From: Mycobacterium sp. 852002-40037_SCH5390672
Lineage (GTDB): Bacteria; Actinomycetota; Actinomycetes; Mycobacteriales; Mycobacteriaceae
Assembly (NCBI RefSeq): GCF_001665875.1
Contig: NZ_LZTA01000078.1
Span: 62,001 to 126,000, forward strand
DNA length: 64,000 nt
Direction: 5' to 3'
Shown here: positions 45,401-55,403 of the stretch, in pieces
Layout: each line of letters begins with the position of its first letter
How positions within the stretch are numbered: the stretch's first letter is position 1
Made by a program: the position numbers and the translations under genes
The notes under the pieces: generated by a model
Seen by the model: the letters and a program-made list of their open reading frames with translations, nothing else
The model's database searches: none
What the model was told of the DNA's origin: nothing

Positions 45401-46073
45401 CCGCGCGGTCTCCGGAGTCGCCGTCGTCCTCGCGCCGGCCCCCAGAGTCGCCGTCGTCCTCGCGCCGGCCCCCAGAGTCGCCGTCGGCGGTGCGCCGGCC
45501 AACCGAATCGAAGTCGAACCCGAAGATCGACAACACCACCAGCAGGATGGCCCCACCGACCACCGAGGGATCGGCGACGTTGAACACCGGCCACCAGCCG
45601 ACCGACAAGAAGTCCACGACGTGCCCGCGAAGCGGTCCGGGGGCGCGGAAGAAACGATCCACCAGGTTGCCCATGGCGCCGCCGAGGATCATGCCCAGGC
45701 CCACCGCCCACCAGGGTGACACCAGCCGGCGCCCCATCCAGAAGATGCCGACCACCACTCCGGTCGCGATCAGGGTCAGCACCCAGGTGTAACCGGTCGC
45801 CATCGAGAACGCCGCACCCGAATTGCGCACCAGCGTCCAGGTCACCGTGTCGCCGATGATCGGCACCGGCTGGCCCGGCGGCAGCAGCTTGACGGCAAGG
45901 ACCTTGGTGACGACGTCGAGGGCCAGGACGATTCCCGCGATGGACAGCAGCAGCCGCAGCCGCCGCGGCGGCGCGACGGTCGCGGGCTCCGCGTCCCGCT
46001 CAGCCGGGGCGGCCCCACCAGCCTCTTCGGCTGAGGTCACCGGCTCAGTCGAGTTCGTTGGTTCTTCAGGCAC
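45393..46073 (-). CDS. lspA: lipoprotein signal peptidase LspA
   Basis: LspA (signal peptidase II) cleaves prolipoproteins after lipid attachment. The 226-residue protein has four membrane helices and the family blocks [23 protein letters not shown] and [17 protein letters not shown], the last two holding the catalytic aspartates. Before the first helix is an acidic 35-residue extension as in M. tuberculosis. GTG 46073 is chosen by that alignment, with AGGAG 11 nt upstream; ATG 46112 is the alternative. The C-terminal tail holds a 10-residue repeat encoded by a 30-bp minisatellite. Confidence 0.92.
   Translation of the reverse strand: MPEEPTNSTEPVTSAEEAGGAAPAERDAEPATVAPPRRLRLLLSIAGIVLALDVVTKVLAVKLLPPGQPVPIIGDTVTWTLVRNSGAAFSMATGYTWVLTLIATGVVVGIFWMGRRLVSPWWAVGLGMILGGAMGNLVDRFFRAPGPLRGHVVDFLSVGWWPVFNVADPSVVGGAILLVVLSIFGFDFDSVGRRTADGDSGGRREDDGDSGGRREDDGDSGDRAGE
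45415..45486 (+). repeat. 30-bp tandem repeat in the lspA 3' end
   Basis: Two exact 30-bp units (45415-45444 and 45445-45474) and the start of a third (to about 45486) are in phase with the lspA reading frame. They encode the decapeptide [10 protein letters not shown] in the cytoplasmic tail of LspA. The number of units is likely to vary between strains; the tail lies after the last catalytic region. Confidence 0.85.
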
Positions 46074-46145
46074 TTCCCCATCATCTCCTACTGCCCCACG
46101 CAGGCTAGCCATGTTCGCGCAGCGGCGATGCGCAATGATGCCAGC

Positions 46146-47084
46146 ATGGCCCGCCTCACCGTGATCGCCACCGGGGGCACGATATCGACCGGCACCGGCG
46201 CCGACGGGGTGCACCGACCCTCGTACAGCGGGGCTGATCTGACCGCGCCCTTCCGCGCTGAACACGATGTCGACGTCGTTGACCTGCTGGCGGTGGACAG
46301 CTCCGAGCTGACACTGGCCGATTGGGACCGCATCCGCGACGCGGTGACGGCCGCGGTCGACGCCGGTGCCGACGGTGTGGTCGTCCTGCACGGCACCGAC
46401 ACCATGGAGGAAACCGCGCTGTGGCTCGATCTCACCTATGCGGGCCAGGCCCCGGTCGTGCTGACCGGCGCCATGCGCAGCGCCGACGCCCCCGACGCGG
46501 ACGGCCCGGCGAATGTGCGCGACGCCCTGGCCGTGGCGGCGAGCCCGGCCGCCCGTGGCCTGGGCGTGGTGATGTGCTTCGCCGGCCGGGTGCTGCAACC
46601 GCTGGGCATGAGCAAGGTGGCCACCGAGGACCTGGGCGGTTTCACCGGTCAGCTGCTCGGTGCCGTGGCCGGGGACCCGGCACTGGCCGGCCCGAAGACG
46701 CGCCCGTACCTCGGCGATCTGCGGGCCGGCACCGCGCCGCGCGTCGACATCGTCGCGGCGTACCTGGGCAGTGACGGGGTGGCACTCGATGCGTGCGTGG
46801 CCGCCGGGGCGCAGGCCGTGGTGCTCGAGGCGTTGGGTTCGGGAAACGCCGGGCCCGCCGTGGTCGACGCGGTGCGCCGGCACTGCGGCAACGGGGTCGT
46901 CGTCGCGGTGTCCACCCGAGTCCCCGGCGGACGGGTCGGCGCCAGCTACGGCCCCGGGCATGACATGGCGGCCGCCGGGGCGGTGATGGTGCCGAGGTTG
47001 CGGCCGCCTCAGGCGCGCGTTCTGTTGATCGCCGCACTGGCCGCAAAGCTACCGGTCGCCGACGTCATCGCGCGGTGGGGCTGA
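46146..47084 (+). CDS. ansA: L-asparaginase AnsA
   Basis: The 312-residue enzyme hydrolyses L-asparagine to aspartate and ammonia. The two asparaginase signatures are present: IATGGTIST with the nucleophilic Thr near residue 12, and [13 protein letters not shown] near residue 83. A second conserved Lys region is [13 protein letters not shown] 46146 gives the family N-terminus ([12 protein letters not shown]). It is divergent from lspA and convergent with dinB, with a 36-bp 3' overlap. Confidence 0.93.
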   Translation: MARLTVIATGGTISTGTGADGVHRPSYSGADLTAPFRAEHDVDVVDLLAVDSSELTLADWDRIRDAVTAAVDAGADGVVVLHGTDTMEETALWLDLTYAGQAPVVLTGAMRSADAPDADGPANVRDALAVAASPAARGLGVVMCFAGRVLQPLGMSKVATEDLGGFTGQLLGAVAGDPALAGPKTRPYLGDLRAGTAPRVDIVAAYLGSDGVALDACVAAGAQAVVLEALGSGNAGPAVVDAVRRHCGNGVVVAVSTRVPGGRVGASYGPGHDMAAAGAVMVPRLRPPQARVLLIAALAAKLPVADVIARWG

Positions 47085-48449
47085 CAGCGCGTCGGCCTGC
47101 AGCCCACCGACATAATCGGGCCAATCCAGTGAATCGACCGGGTTCGCGCGGACCAGGTCGCCGCTGTCGGCGGGAAATGTCCGGGCCGGGCCCGGCCCGG
47201 AGCTGCGGGTTTCGAACCGCGCGGTGACCACGCCGTGCCCGGCGCCCTGCACCCAGCCGTGCCCGAGGTCGCGGTGGGCCACATCGTCTCCCACCCGCCA
47301 ACCGGCCTCGTCCGCCCCCGGGGCGAACATGGCCTCGGATGCGGTTTCCACGGACGGTGAATCCTGTTGCGGCTCCGGCAGATCCAGGTCCGGAAACAGC
47401 GATTCCTGACGTACGTCGCTCAGCCCCGAAAAGCCTACGCCCAGAAGGCGAATGGGCCCGATCTCGCGCGGATCGAGCAGGAGCCGGCGGGCCTGACCGA
47501 CCAGCGTGGCGACCTCGGTGGTCGCATACGGCAGCGTCGCCGACCGGGTCAGCGTGCTCATGTCCGATTTCTTCAACTTGACCGTGACGGTGCGCGCGCC
47601 GCGGCCGTCGCGCAGCAGGCGGTGATGGGCGTGCTCGGCGATCGGCTCGATGGCCTCACGTAGCTGCTCGAGGCTGGTCAGGTCGACGGCGAACGTCGAT
47701 TCGGAGCTGATCTGCTTGGCTTCGGCGCGCTCGGCGACCGGGCGGTCATCGATACCGCGGGCCAGCCGGTGCAGCGCCGGCCCGATCGTGGCGCCCAGGA
47801 TGTTGGCCGCCTCGGCCTCGGTCAGCGCCGCCAGCTCGCCGATGGTCTCGATGCCGAGGCGGTGCAGCCTCTCCTCGGCGACCGGGCCGATCCCCCACAG
47901 CCGGCGCACCGGCAGCCCGCCCAGCAGCGGGCGTTCTTCGGCGCGGCGCACCACCCGAATCCCGTCGGGCTTGGCCAGTCCGGAGGCGATCTTGGCGATC
48001 TGCTTACCCGAACCGGCGCCCACCGAGGCGATCAGCCCGGTGCGATCCCGGACGCGTCGCCGCAAATCCTCGCAGAACGCCTCGACGTCCTCGGCGGACG
48101 CCCCGGCGAGTTGGGCGGGTTCGCCGAATCCCTCGTCGAAGGACAATTGCTCCACGACGGGCATCACGGCGCGAATGGTGTCGAAGACGCGCCGGCTGGC
48201 CAGGCCGTACACCACGCCGCGCGGGGGCAGTACCACCACGCTCACGCCCACCAGCCGGCGGGCCTGATGCATGGGCATGGCCGACCGCGCCCCGAAGACG
48301 CGCGCCTCGTAGCTGGCACCGGCCACCACGCCGCGCCCACCCAAACCGCCGACGAGCACCGGGCGTCCGCGCAGCGTCGGGCGGGTGAGCTGCTCGACGG
48401 ACGCGAAGAACGCGTCCATGTCCAGGTGCAGCACCCACCGCGACTCCAC
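47049..48449 (-). CDS. dinX: Y-family DNA polymerase IV (DinB1/DinX)
   Basis: This translesion polymerase of 466 residues has the catalytic blocks [16 protein letters not shown] and EQLSFDEGF, the helix-hairpin region [16 protein letters not shown] and the little-finger domain (about 255-365). A QESLFPDL motif near residue 375 is a likely beta-clamp-binding sequence. GTG 48449 ([14 protein letters not shown]) is chosen by alignment with M. tuberculosis Rv1537; about 100 further residues of open frame upstream overlap the neighbouring gene and are rejected. Confidence 0.93.
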   Translation of the reverse strand: MESRWVLHLDMDAFFASVEQLTRPTLRGRPVLVGGLGGRGVVAGASYEARVFGARSAMPMHQARRLVGVSVVVLPPRGVVYGLASRRVFDTIRAVMPVVEQLSFDEGFGEPAQLAGASAEDVEAFCEDLRRRVRDRTGLIASVGAGSGKQIAKIASGLAKPDGIRVVRRAEERPLLGGLPVRRLWGIGPVAEERLHRLGIETIGELAALTEAEAANILGATIGPALHRLARGIDDRPVAERAEAKQISSESTFAVDLTSLEQLREAIEPIAEHAHHRLLRDGRGARTVTVKLKKSDMSTLTRSATLPYATTEVATLVGQARRLLLDPREIGPIRLLGVGFSGLSDVRQESLFPDLDLPEPQQDSPSVETASEAMFAPGADEAGWRVGDDVAHRDLGHGWVQGAGHGVVTARFETRSSGPGPARTFPADSGDLVRANPVDSLDWPDYVGGLQADALSAPPRDDVGDR

Positions 48450-48500
48450 ACGATCGATGCTAGGTCCCACGCGACGGGCCAGTAGGACTAACGTTTTGGC

Positions 48501-49028
48501 ATGGCCATGCACACCGGGCCTGCCGACGCGGCCGTTCCGCCGGGGGGTGCGCCGACCGCGACGCGGTGGGCGCGGCTGCGCCATCAATGGAATCAGCGCC
48601 TGCAACCCGGCGAGCAGGCCACCGTGCTGGCCTGGACGTCGTTCACCCTGACCTTCGCCGGGCTGCGCGGCCTCACCCACTGGATCCGGGCCGGGCATGG
48701 TCCATCCGGAGGTGGTGTGTCCTTGGGCGGCAAGCACTTCCACCACTACAACATCGGCATCGGGATGCTGGCGACGGTGGCCGGTGTGGGCCTACGCGGA
48801 AGCGACAAGCAACGGCAGCACCCCGCGGCGGCGGTGGCGTACGGCGCCGCCAACGCCATGATCGTCGACGAACTGGCGCTGCTGTTGGACCTCAAGGATG
48901 TCTATTGGGCGTCGGATGGCCGCGAGAGCGTCGACGTCGCCGTCGGCGTCATCGCCGCCGGGGCGACCGTGGTGGCGGGCATGCCGTTCTGGGCGCATGC
49001 CCACCGGGCACTGCGATCCAGAAGCTGA
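48501..49028 (+). CDS. small membrane protein with a [11 protein letters not shown] motif
   Basis: The 175-residue protein has a polar N-terminus of about 40 residues and about three or four hydrophobic segments (about 42-60, 84-100, 112-130 and 148-166). Between the first two is a histidine-rich [13 protein letters not shown] that could bind a metal or haem. I do not recognise a family. The gene is divergent from dinB with a 51-bp gap and convergent with ileS. Confidence 0.6.
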   Translation: MAMHTGPADAAVPPGGAPTATRWARLRHQWNQRLQPGEQATVLAWTSFTLTFAGLRGLTHWIRAGHGPSGGGVSLGGKHFHHYNIGIGMLATVAGVGLRGSDKQRQHPAAAVAYGAANAMIVDELALLLDLKDVYWASDGRESVDVAVGVIAAGATVVAGMPFWAHAHRALRSRS

Positions 49029-49041
49029 CCGCCGCGAGCGC

Positions 49042-52000
49042 TCAGGCCTTGGCGATGCTCACCCGCACCCCGTCACCGATTTCGGCACCGTCGGCCGGAT
49101 CGCCGAATTCGAAACTGGTGGCCAGGATTTCACCCGCGATGAGTTCGCGGTGGGTGCGCGCCCAGTCGGCGCGCCCGGCGGGCACCGCCATCACCACCGA
49201 AATCCGGTCGGACACCTCCAAACCGGTCGACTTGCGCAGCTCCTGCAATTCGCGGATCCGGTCCTTGGCCCAGCCTTCGGCCTCAAGTTCCGGGGTGACG
49301 GTGCCGTCCAGCACCACCAGGCCCGCCCCGCCGGGCAGGGCCGCGGTGAATTCCGGGTCGGCCGCGACCAGCCGTGAGCTGTATTCCTCGGGTTGCAGCA
49401 CCGCGGGGCCGGCGGTCAGGGTGCCGTCCGGATTGACGACGCCCTCCCCCGCCTTGACCGCCTTGATGGCCGCCTGCACGTCCTTGCCCAGCCGCGGCCC
49501 GGCCACCCGCGCGTTGACGGTGAGCTCGAAACGGCCATAGGTGTCGATCGCATCGGTCAGCTCAACACTCTTGACGTTGAGTTCGTCCGCGATGAGGTCG
49601 ACGAACGGCTCCAGTCGCTGCGGATTCTCTACCGCCACCGTCAGTTTCGGCAGCGGCAACCGCACCCGCAACTTCTTGGCCTTACGCAGCGAGGACGCGG
49701 CCGAGCAGACTTCGCGGACCTGATCCATCGCGGCGACCAGGTCGGGGTCGGCGGGCACGTCGCCGGCCTGCGGCCAATCGGTCAGGTGCACCGACCGCGC
49801 AGAAGTCAGGCCGCGCCAGACGATCTCGGTCACCGACGGCAGCAGCGGCGCGGCCAGCCGCGCGGTCACCTCCAGCACGGTGTGCAGGGTGTCGATGGCA
49901 TCGACATCTTCTTCCCAGAACCGTGAACGCGACCGCCGCACATACCAGTTCGTCAGCGCCTCGGTGAACTGGCGCAGCTGCTCGCAGGCCCGCGAGATAT
50001 CGCAGGTGTCCATTTCGTGGGTCAGGTCGTCGCGCAGTTCGGCGAGCTTGGCCAGGATGTAGCGGTCCAGCACCTGCGTTGAATCGGTACGCCAGGTACC
50101 GACTTTGGGCGCGTAGAGCGCCAGAAAACTGTAGGCGTTCCAGAACGGCAGCAGCACCTGGCGCACGCCCTCGCGGATGCCCTGCTCGGTGACGATGAGG
50201 TTGCCGCCGCGCAGGATCGGTGAGGCCATCAAAAACCAGCGCATGGCGTCGGATCCGTCGCGGTCGAACACCTCGCTGACATCGGGATAATTGCGCAGCG
50301 ACTTGCTCATCTTCTGGCCGTCGGATCCCAGCACGATGCCATGTGCCACACAGGTTTTGAATGCGGGGCGGTCGAAGAGCGCGGTGGCCAGCACGTGCAG
50401 CGTGTAGAACCAGCCGCGGGTCTGCCCGATGTACTCGACGATGAAGTCACCGGGATAGTGGGTGTCGAACCACTCCTCGTTGTCAAACGGGAAGTGCACC
50501 TGCGCATAGGGCATGGAACCCGAGTCGAACCACACGTCGAGCACGTCGGGGATGCGCCGCATCGTGCTAGCGCCGGTCGGGTCGTCGGGATTGGGCCGGG
50601 TCAACTCGTCGATGAACGGCCGGTGCAGGTTGGTGGGCCGCACCCCGAAGTCGCGTTCGAGTTCGTCGAGGCTGCCGTAGACATCGATTCTCGGGTACGC
50701 GGGGTCATCGGACTTCCACACCGGAATCGGGGTGCCCCAGTAGCGGTTTCGTGAGATCGACCAGTCGCGGGCGCCCTGCAGCCACTTGCCGAACTGACCG
50801 TCCTTGACATGCTCGGGATACCAGGTGATCTGCTGGTTGAGTTCGACCATGCGGTCCCGGAATTGGGTGACCGCGACGAACCACGACGACACCGCACGAT
50901 AGATCAGCGGATTGCGGCATCGCCAGCAGTGCGGGTAGGGGTGCTCGTAGGTTTCGTGGCGCAGCAGCACCGCCCCGTTGGCCGCGGCGGGTCCGCTGCC
51001 GTTCTTCAGGTCGCGGATGATGTGCGGGTTGGCGTCAAAGACATGCTGTCCCTGGTAATCCGGGACCTCTGCGTCGAACCGTCCTTTGGAATCGACCGGC
51101 GTGACCGGGACGATGCCGACCTTGTCGGTGGTCGCCATGTCGTCCTCGCCGTAGGCCGGCGCCATGTGCACGATGCCGGTACCGTCCTCGGTGGTGACGA
51201 ACTCACCGGGCAGCACCTGAAACGCTTCCTCTCTTCCCGGTTCCCCGGCCATGAAATACGGGAACGGCGGCAGGTACCGCGTGCCGAGCAGGTCGGCGCC
51301 GCGATGGGTGGCCAGGATCTCGGGTTCTTCCCCCAACTCGCGGGAGTAGGCGCCCAGCCGGGGTTGCGCGAGGACGAATCGACGGCCGTCCGCGTTGACC
51401 TCGACGTAGGTCACGTCGGGGTTGACGGCGACGGCGAGGTTGGAGGGCAGGGTCCACGGCGTCGTCGTCCACACCAGCAGGTGAGCCCCGTCCAGCGCAC
51501 CGCCGACCACCTTGAACCCCACCGTGAGGGCGGGGTCCTGGCGGCTCTGGTACACGTCGTCGTCCATCCGCAATTCGTGGTTGGACAACGGGGTTTCGTC
51601 GCGCCAGCAGTAGGGCAGCACCCGGTAGCCCTCGTAGGCCAGGCCCTTGTCCCAGAGCTGCTTGAACGCCCAGATCACCGACTCCATGTAGGGCAGGTCC
51701 AGCGTCTTGTAGTCGTTGTCGAAGTCGACCCAGCGGGCCTGGCGGGTGACGTAGGCCTGCCACTCGTCGGTGTAGCGCAGCACCGAAGCGCGGCAGGCGT
51801 CGTTGAACGCGGCGATGCCCATGTCGTCGATCTGCGATTTGTCGGTGATTCCCAGCTGGCGCTCGACTTCGAGTTCGGCCGGCAGTCCGTGGGTGTCCCA
51901 GCCGAAGCGGCGCTCCACCTTGTAGCCGCGCATGGTGCGGTATCGCGGGACGATGTCCTTGACGTAGCCGGTGAGCAGGTGCCCGTAGTGCGGCAGCCCG

Positions 52001-52215
52001 TTGGCGAACGGCGGGCCGTCATAGAACACGTATTCCGGTGCCCCGTCACGGCGGGCAATGCTGGCACGGAAGGTGTCGTCGCGGGCCCAGTAGTCGAGCA
52101 CCTCGAGTTCGAGTGCGGGGAAGTCGGGCGCTCCACCGGACGGCTTGGGGTAGGCCTGGACGGAGTCCACGAGCTGAGCGTCGCGGTCGGCTTCGGGGCC
52201 GGATGTGTCGGTCAC
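49042..52215 (-). CDS. ileS: isoleucyl-tRNA synthetase IleS
   Basis: The 1057-residue class I synthetase charges tRNA-Ile. It has the HIGH-type signature [12 protein letters not shown], the editing (CP1) domain (about 190-400, [16 protein letters not shown]) and [13 protein letters not shown]. It follows M. tuberculosis IleS throughout; a C-terminal anticodon-binding region and DUF5915-like end make it a long, type-2-like enzyme. GTG 52215 is chosen because an AGGAG lies 12 nt upstream within the T-box sequestrator; the frame stays open to 52239 but would contain that ribosome-binding site. Confidence 0.95.
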   Translation of the reverse strand: MTDTSGPEADRDAQLVDSVQAYPKPSGGAPDFPALELEVLDYWARDDTFRASIARRDGAPEYVFYDGPPFANGLPHYGHLLTGYVKDIVPRYRTMRGYKVERRFGWDTHGLPAELEVERQLGITDKSQIDDMGIAAFNDACRASVLRYTDEWQAYVTRQARWVDFDNDYKTLDLPYMESVIWAFKQLWDKGLAYEGYRVLPYCWRDETPLSNHELRMDDDVYQSRQDPALTVGFKVVGGALDGAHLLVWTTTPWTLPSNLAVAVNPDVTYVEVNADGRRFVLAQPRLGAYSRELGEEPEILATHRGADLLGTRYLPPFPYFMAGEPGREEAFQVLPGEFVTTEDGTGIVHMAPAYGEDDMATTDKVGIVPVTPVDSKGRFDAEVPDYQGQHVFDANPHIIRDLKNGSGPAAANGAVLLRHETYEHPYPHCWRCRNPLIYRAVSSWFVAVTQFRDRMVELNQQITWYPEHVKDGQFGKWLQGARDWSISRNRYWGTPIPVWKSDDPAYPRIDVYGSLDELERDFGVRPTNLHRPFIDELTRPNPDDPTGASTMRRIPDVLDVWFDSGSMPYAQVHFPFDNEEWFDTHYPGDFIVEYIGQTRGWFYTLHVLATALFDRPAFKTCVAHGIVLGSDGQKMSKSLRNYPDVSEVFDRDGSDAMRWFLMASPILRGGNLIVTEQGIREGVRQVLLPFWNAYSFLALYAPKVGTWRTDSTQVLDRYILAKLAELRDDLTHEMDTCDISRACEQLRQFTEALTNWYVRRSRSRFWEEDVDAIDTLHTVLEVTARLAAPLLPSVTEIVWRGLTSARSVHLTDWPQAGDVPADPDLVAAMDQVREVCSAASSLRKAKKLRVRLPLPKLTVAVENPQRLEPFVDLIADELNVKSVELTDAIDTYGRFELTVNARVAGPRLGKDVQAAIKAVKAGEGVVNPDGTLTAGPAVLQPEEYSSRLVAADPEFTAALPGGAGLVVLDGTVTPELEAEGWAKDRIRELQELRKSTGLEVSDRISVVMAVPAGRADWARTHRELIAGEILATSFEFGDPADGAEIGDGVRVSIAKA

Positions 52216-52412
52216 GGTGCGCGTTGTCTCCTGTGCCACGGTGCAAACCGGGGACGACGACGCGCTGGCTGCGCGAGCGCCGCGGTACCACCCCGCTTGC
52301 CGCGCTTTCGCGTGGCCACTCGATGACGGCTGTGACGGGCCTACCCGTTCGGTTCTACTGAGCCAGGACGGCTGTTCTTCCGAAGGCTCCCCGGTGATGG
52401 CCGGATCGACGC
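52216..52412 (-). promoter_or_regulatory. isoleucine T-box riboswitch (translational type) upstream of ileS
   Basis: On the minus strand a stem I holds GGCCATCACCGGGGAGC with the specifier ATC (Ile) at 52398-52396, then CTTCGGAAGAAC and the AGTAGAACCGAACGGG block. The T-box bulge sequence GGTGGTACCGCGG lies near 52292-52280. Downstream, GCGCGTCGTCGTCC (52265-52252) can pair with GGAGACAACGCGC (52231-52219), hiding the ileS ribosome-binding site. Uncharged tRNA-Ile would pair with the bulge and free it, as known for actinobacterial ileS T-boxes. A -10-like TAGAAT lies at 52428-52423. Confidence 0.92.
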
Positions 52413-52542
52413 CAGTAAGTCGATTCTACGAAGACCCGCAAATCCGGGCGCACTCCAAGGGGTCGCCAAGGCGCAGAACTAGGTCTGCGACCAAGCGACC
52501 CCTTGGAGCAGGAGTTGCTCGGCGTCCATCGAAGGTCGGCTT

Positions 52543-52797
52543 TCAGGCCCGGACTTCGAGGACGCCAACCCGCCACAGCGCGGCGTACACGTGACGCAGC
52601 GGGACGCTCAGCAGGCGCGCGGCGCCGTCCACCAGCGGGTCGCCCCCGGTGCCCAAAGGCGGGGTGTCGGCCCGGCGGCGGGCCGTGGCCACGGGAGCCT
52701 GAGCGGGAGCCGGAATCGTGGCGGTGTCGCGCACCACGGTCAGCGCGCGGGCGGGCGCTACGGTTACCACTTCGTCGTGCAGAGCTGCGGTCATCAT
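52543..52797 (-). CDS. small protein of the Rv1535 type, under an M-box
   Basis: The 84-residue protein starts MMTAALHDEVVTVAPARAL and ends RLLSVPLRHVYAALWRVGVLEVRA. The conserved C-terminal helix with aromatic and basic residues suggests membrane-surface or protein binding; no catalytic motif is seen. Size and position match Rv1535, the gene downstream of a Mg2+-sensing M-box in M. tuberculosis. The start is ATG 52797 with AGGAGG 3-8 bp upstream. A role in low-magnesium adaptation is inferred from its leader. Confidence 0.8.
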   Translation of the reverse strand: MMTAALHDEVVTVAPARALTVVRDTATIPAPAQAPVATARRRADTPPLGTGGDPLVDGAARLLSVPLRHVYAALWRVGVLEVRA

Positions 52798-52809
52798 CGC
52801 CTCCTAGAG

Positions 52810-52847
52810 GGGACATCCAACGGGGATTGATTGGACTGACGTGTCCC
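52810..52847 (-). promoter_or_regulatory. hairpin directly before the Rv1535-like ribosome-binding site
   Basis: On the minus strand GGGAC (52847-52843) and TCCAA (52835-52831) pair with TTGGA (52820-52816) and GTCCC (52814-52810), giving a two-segment stem 4 nt upstream of AGGAGG. It may be part of the expression platform of the leader, exposing or hiding the ribosome-binding site. No T-run follows, so an intrinsic terminator is unlikely. Confidence 0.4.
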
Positions 52848-52908
52848 GTCCCGTGTCGGTTCCGATCTCAAGAACGCTTGGCCGATAACCACTTAGCGTT
52901 GCGACGAC

Positions 52909-52989
52909 TCAGCCGAGAAGGTCGCGCCGGAGACCGGATGGGGACGAAACACAGTTCGGACTTCGATCCGGACTATCGCTAGAACGCAT
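52909..52989 (-). CDS. possible 26-residue upstream ORF in the M-box leader
   Basis: A short frame begins ATG CGT TCT at 52989 and stops at 52909; it encodes MRSSDSPDRSPNCV and ends LRRDLLG. It is preceded by GAGGAGGTGAGGGACACA, a strong Shine-Dalgarno 11 nt from the ATG, which is better than most starts in this window. It sits between the M-box aptamer and the Rv1535-like gene. Translation of it could control Rho access to the leader or downstream folding. Only the signal and frame are seen; coding is not proven. Confidence 0.45.
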   Translation of the reverse strand: MRSSDSPDRSPNCVSSPSGLRRDLLG

Positions 52990-53139
52990 TGTGTCCCTCA
53001 CCTCCTCGCGGTCACGACGCATGCGCGGGTCGCATGCAATCTATGCGCAGCAAAGGAACAGAACCCGACGACCGTCGGATATCCGCACCCCTCTCGTCAG
53101 AGCTTCGGCACCACACGACGTGTCCTGGCCTGGAGAAAC

Positions 53140-53266
53140 AATCCGAGCCGGAAGCCACCTGGGCTCAACCCTTAAGCCGGGAGGAGCTGTCCTGACCCGG
53201 GGCGTCTTTCGACGTTCGGGGTCAGTGGCCTGTATTCGTGTAGACGCCTCACCTAACGAGGTGCAT
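53140..53266 (-). promoter_or_regulatory. M-box (ykoK) magnesium riboswitch
   Basis: Read on the minus strand, the conserved M-box elements appear in order: CTCGTTAGGTGAGGC (53260-53246), ACAGGCCACTGACC (about 53232-53219), GGTCAGGACAG (53197-53187), CTTAAGGGTTGAGCCC (about 53176-53161) and GGTGGCTTCCGG (about 53160-53149). The aptamer binds Mg2+ and switches off downstream expression when magnesium is plentiful. It begins about 470 nt before the Rv1535-like start, as the Rv1535 M-box does in M. tuberculosis. The long distance leaves room for the small ORF and hairpin listed separately. Confidence 0.9.
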
Positions 53267-53450
53267 ACCCGACCGATAATGCACGACGGGTATGACGCGG
53301 TCAAATCCCTGCACAGTGTGTCGCGGATTCTGTACGCATTCATTCGGGGGGTACACAGCATTCGGCCAGGTTCACGGAGCTGACCTGGACGTATGGCCCG
53401 GCAGGGGTCAGGAAAGCGTCATCGCACGCGCGCTGCCGAGCAGTCCGGCA

Positions 53451-54575
53451 TCACTTCTCGACCAGGCCGTCGAGCCGGGCGATGGTGTCGATGAACTCTT
53501 CGACCATGTCGAGCACCACCGAGCGCGTCGGGCGGACCCGGTCGAGCGAACCCACCACCTGCCCGACGAAGTAGGTGGCCAGTTCACGCGCCTTGGCGCC
53601 CTGGTGGGCGGCGGCCTGGTTGATGCGCACCTGCGGCTCGGTGATCAGCGCGGTCTGCAGCGGCATGCCCAGCGGGTCGGGGTTTTCCGGCCGCTCCCAC
53701 TCCTCGGTCCAGGCCGTGCGCAGCATCCGCGCCGGCTTGCCCGTCATCGAGCGCGAACGCACCGTGTCCGACGAGGTGGCGGCCAGGAATTTCTCCTTGA
53801 CCGCCGGCACCGTCTCGGCCTCTTCGGTGGTCAGCCACACCGAGCCGCACCACACGCCCTCGGCGCCCAGGGCCAGGGCCGCCGCGATCTGGCGACCGCG
53901 CGCGATTCCGCCGGCGGCCAGGACGGGCACCGGTGCCACGGCATCCACGACCTCGGGGACCAACACCATGGTCGCCACCTCGCCGGTATGACCGCCCGCC
54001 TCGGTGCCTTGCGCGACGATCAGGTCGACGCCCGCGGCGGCGTGCCGTTGCGCGTGCCGGGTGGTGCCGGCCAGGGCGGCCACCAGTACGTCCTGGTCGT
54101 GCGCGCGTTCGACGAGGTCCGCCGGGGGCGGGCCGAGTGCGCTGGCGATCAGCCGGATGTTGTTGGCAAACGCGACGTCGAGCAGTGGCTGGTAGCTCTT
54201 GGGCGAGATGTTCAGGCCACCCAGGGATCCGCGCGTTTCCTCGGCGGCCGCGGTGACGCCATAGCGGGCCAGCAGGTCGTCGACGAACGCGCGATGCTCG
54301 TCGGGCAACAGGGTGCGGGCCCGTGTGGTGTCGATGCCGCCCTGCTCGGCACCCACATATTTGGGCGGCAACAACAGGTCGACTCCGTAGGGCTTGCCCC
54401 CGGTCTGCTCCTCGATCCAGGCCAGCTCGTTCTGCAGGCGGTGGGGGCTGTGCGCGGTGGCGCCCAGGATCCCGAAGCCGCCCGCGTTGGTCACCGCGGC
54501 CACCACATCGCGGCAGTGGCTGAAGGCGCAGATCGGGAATTCGACTCCGAGCATCTCGGCGACCCTGGTTCTCAT
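53451..54575 (-). CDS. nitronate monooxygenase / 2-nitropropane dioxygenase family protein (Rv1533 type)
   Basis: The 374-residue FMN protein has a TIM barrel with AFSHCRDVVAAVTNAGGFGILGA near the N-terminus, DLIVAQGTEAGGHTGEVATMVLVPEVV (about 180-207, with the His used in the family) and VLAAGGIARGRQIAAALALGAEGVWCGS for phosphate binding. Members oxidise nitronates or act as enoyl reductases. It matches Rv1533. It starts with ATG 54575 almost at the predicted transcription start of the promoter at 54582-54610, so the mRNA may be leaderless. Confidence 0.9.
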   Translation of the reverse strand: MRTRVAEMLGVEFPICAFSHCRDVVAAVTNAGGFGILGATAHSPHRLQNELAWIEEQTGGKPYGVDLLLPPKYVGAEQGGIDTTRARTLLPDEHRAFVDDLLARYGVTAAAEETRGSLGGLNISPKSYQPLLDVAFANNIRLIASALGPPPADLVERAHDQDVLVAALAGTTRHAQRHAAAGVDLIVAQGTEAGGHTGEVATMVLVPEVVDAVAPVPVLAAGGIARGRQIAAALALGAEGVWCGSVWLTTEEAETVPAVKEKFLAATSSDTVRSRSMTGKPARMLRTAWTEEWERPENPDPLGMPLQTALITEPQVRINQAAAHQGAKARELATYFVGQVVGSLDRVRPTRSVVLDMVEEFIDTIARLDGLVEK

Positions 54576-54581
54576 TGCCCG

Positions 54582-54610
54582 ACGCTAAGAGTTATTGATT
54601 GCTAAGTCAA
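54582..54610 (-). promoter_or_regulatory. sigma70-type promoter of the NMO gene
   Basis: On the minus strand TTGACT (54610-54605) and TAGCGT (54587-54582) are separated by exactly 17 bp. The start codon at 54575 is 7 bp downstream of the -10 box, so transcription would begin at or next to the ATG, giving a leaderless message, which is common in mycobacteria. A TTGATTG/TCAATC inverted repeat overlaps the -35 box (about 54595-54612) and could bind a repressor. Confidence 0.6.
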
Positions 54611-54651
54611 TCGGCCACGGGGCGTAGGAAACTCATGCGTGAACGGCGGCG

Positions 54652-55221
54652 CTAAGACCGGGGCGACTGGCCGTCCGGCGGCCAGCTCGACACGCCTTCC
54701 TCTAACGGCACCTCCAGGCTCTGCAGGATCGACGCAACCATCCGCCAGGCGCCGATGACCGTGACCAATTCGACGAGAACCGTTGTATCACCGTGGAATT
54801 CGCGTTCGCATGCGGCCCAGCTCGAGGCGCTGACCGCGCCGTGGCGCACCACGTCGTCGGTGGCCGCGAGCACGGCCCGCTCGATCGACCCAAACCCGGC
54901 ATGGTTGCGCCAATCCCGCACGCCCAGCAGATCATCGGCCGGAACGCCGAGCCGGGATGCGACGCGCCAGTGCTGTGTCCATTCGTAATCGCAGCCGGTG
55001 AGCCAGCCGATCCGCATGATCACCAGCTCGCGTAACCGCGAGTCGAGGGCACCGTGCCAAAGCATGGTGGCCAGCAAGTCGTTGATGCCACGCGCCAGTG
55101 GCGGATGGTTGAGCAGCACCTGGAAGATGCTGAGTTCGGCCATGTAGTTGGGGACGGCCGCTTCGTCGGCGGCGGCCTTGGCTTCGTCGAGTGGCAGTTG
55201 AGGCAGGCGCGCTGTTGTCAC
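54652..55221 (-). CDS. carboxymuconolactone decarboxylase-family protein
   Basis: The 189-residue protein has the CMD/AhpD-like helical core: LLATMLWHGALDSRLRELVIMRIGWLTGCDYEWTQHWRVASRLGV. The usual CxxC redox pair is reduced to one Cys (CDYE), so peroxidase activity of the AhpD kind is unlikely; the EW..H part is kept. GTG 55221 is preceded by AAGGAGTGCTCATCC; the frame is open further upstream with weaker signals. It is followed 76 bp later on the same strand by the NMO gene. Confidence 0.8.
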   Translation of the reverse strand: MTTARLPQLPLDEAKAAADEAAVPNYMAELSIFQVLLNHPPLARGINDLLATMLWHGALDSRLRELVIMRIGWLTGCDYEWTQHWRVASRLGVPADDLLGVRDWRNHAGFGSIERAVLAATDDVVRHGAVSASSWAACEREFHGDTTVLVELVTVIGAWRMVASILQSLEVPLEEGVSSWPPDGQSPRS

Positions 55222-55403
55222 GGATGAGCACTCCTTTGCGCTGGCGGGACCGTCGCGTTCTACCGTCATGGTAGTCAGCGGAACCTTCCCGGGAGGGGCA
55301 ACGCCGACTCGCCCGCATCGATAGCGAGAAATGCTGGTGCCCAACGTGTTTGCACAGGGTAAAACTCAAGGCCCTCAGCCGCGCGACATCGGGTTCTCGG
55401 TCG

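Noticed and set aside
46074..46961. Long N-terminal extension of the lspA frame
   Set aside because: It lies antisense to ansA and beyond the start supported by alignment with M. tuberculosis LspA.
48450..48746. 100-residue N-terminal extension of the dinB frame
   Set aside because: It has no similarity to Y-family polymerases and overlaps the divergent membrane protein gene; GTG 48449 fits the known N-terminus.
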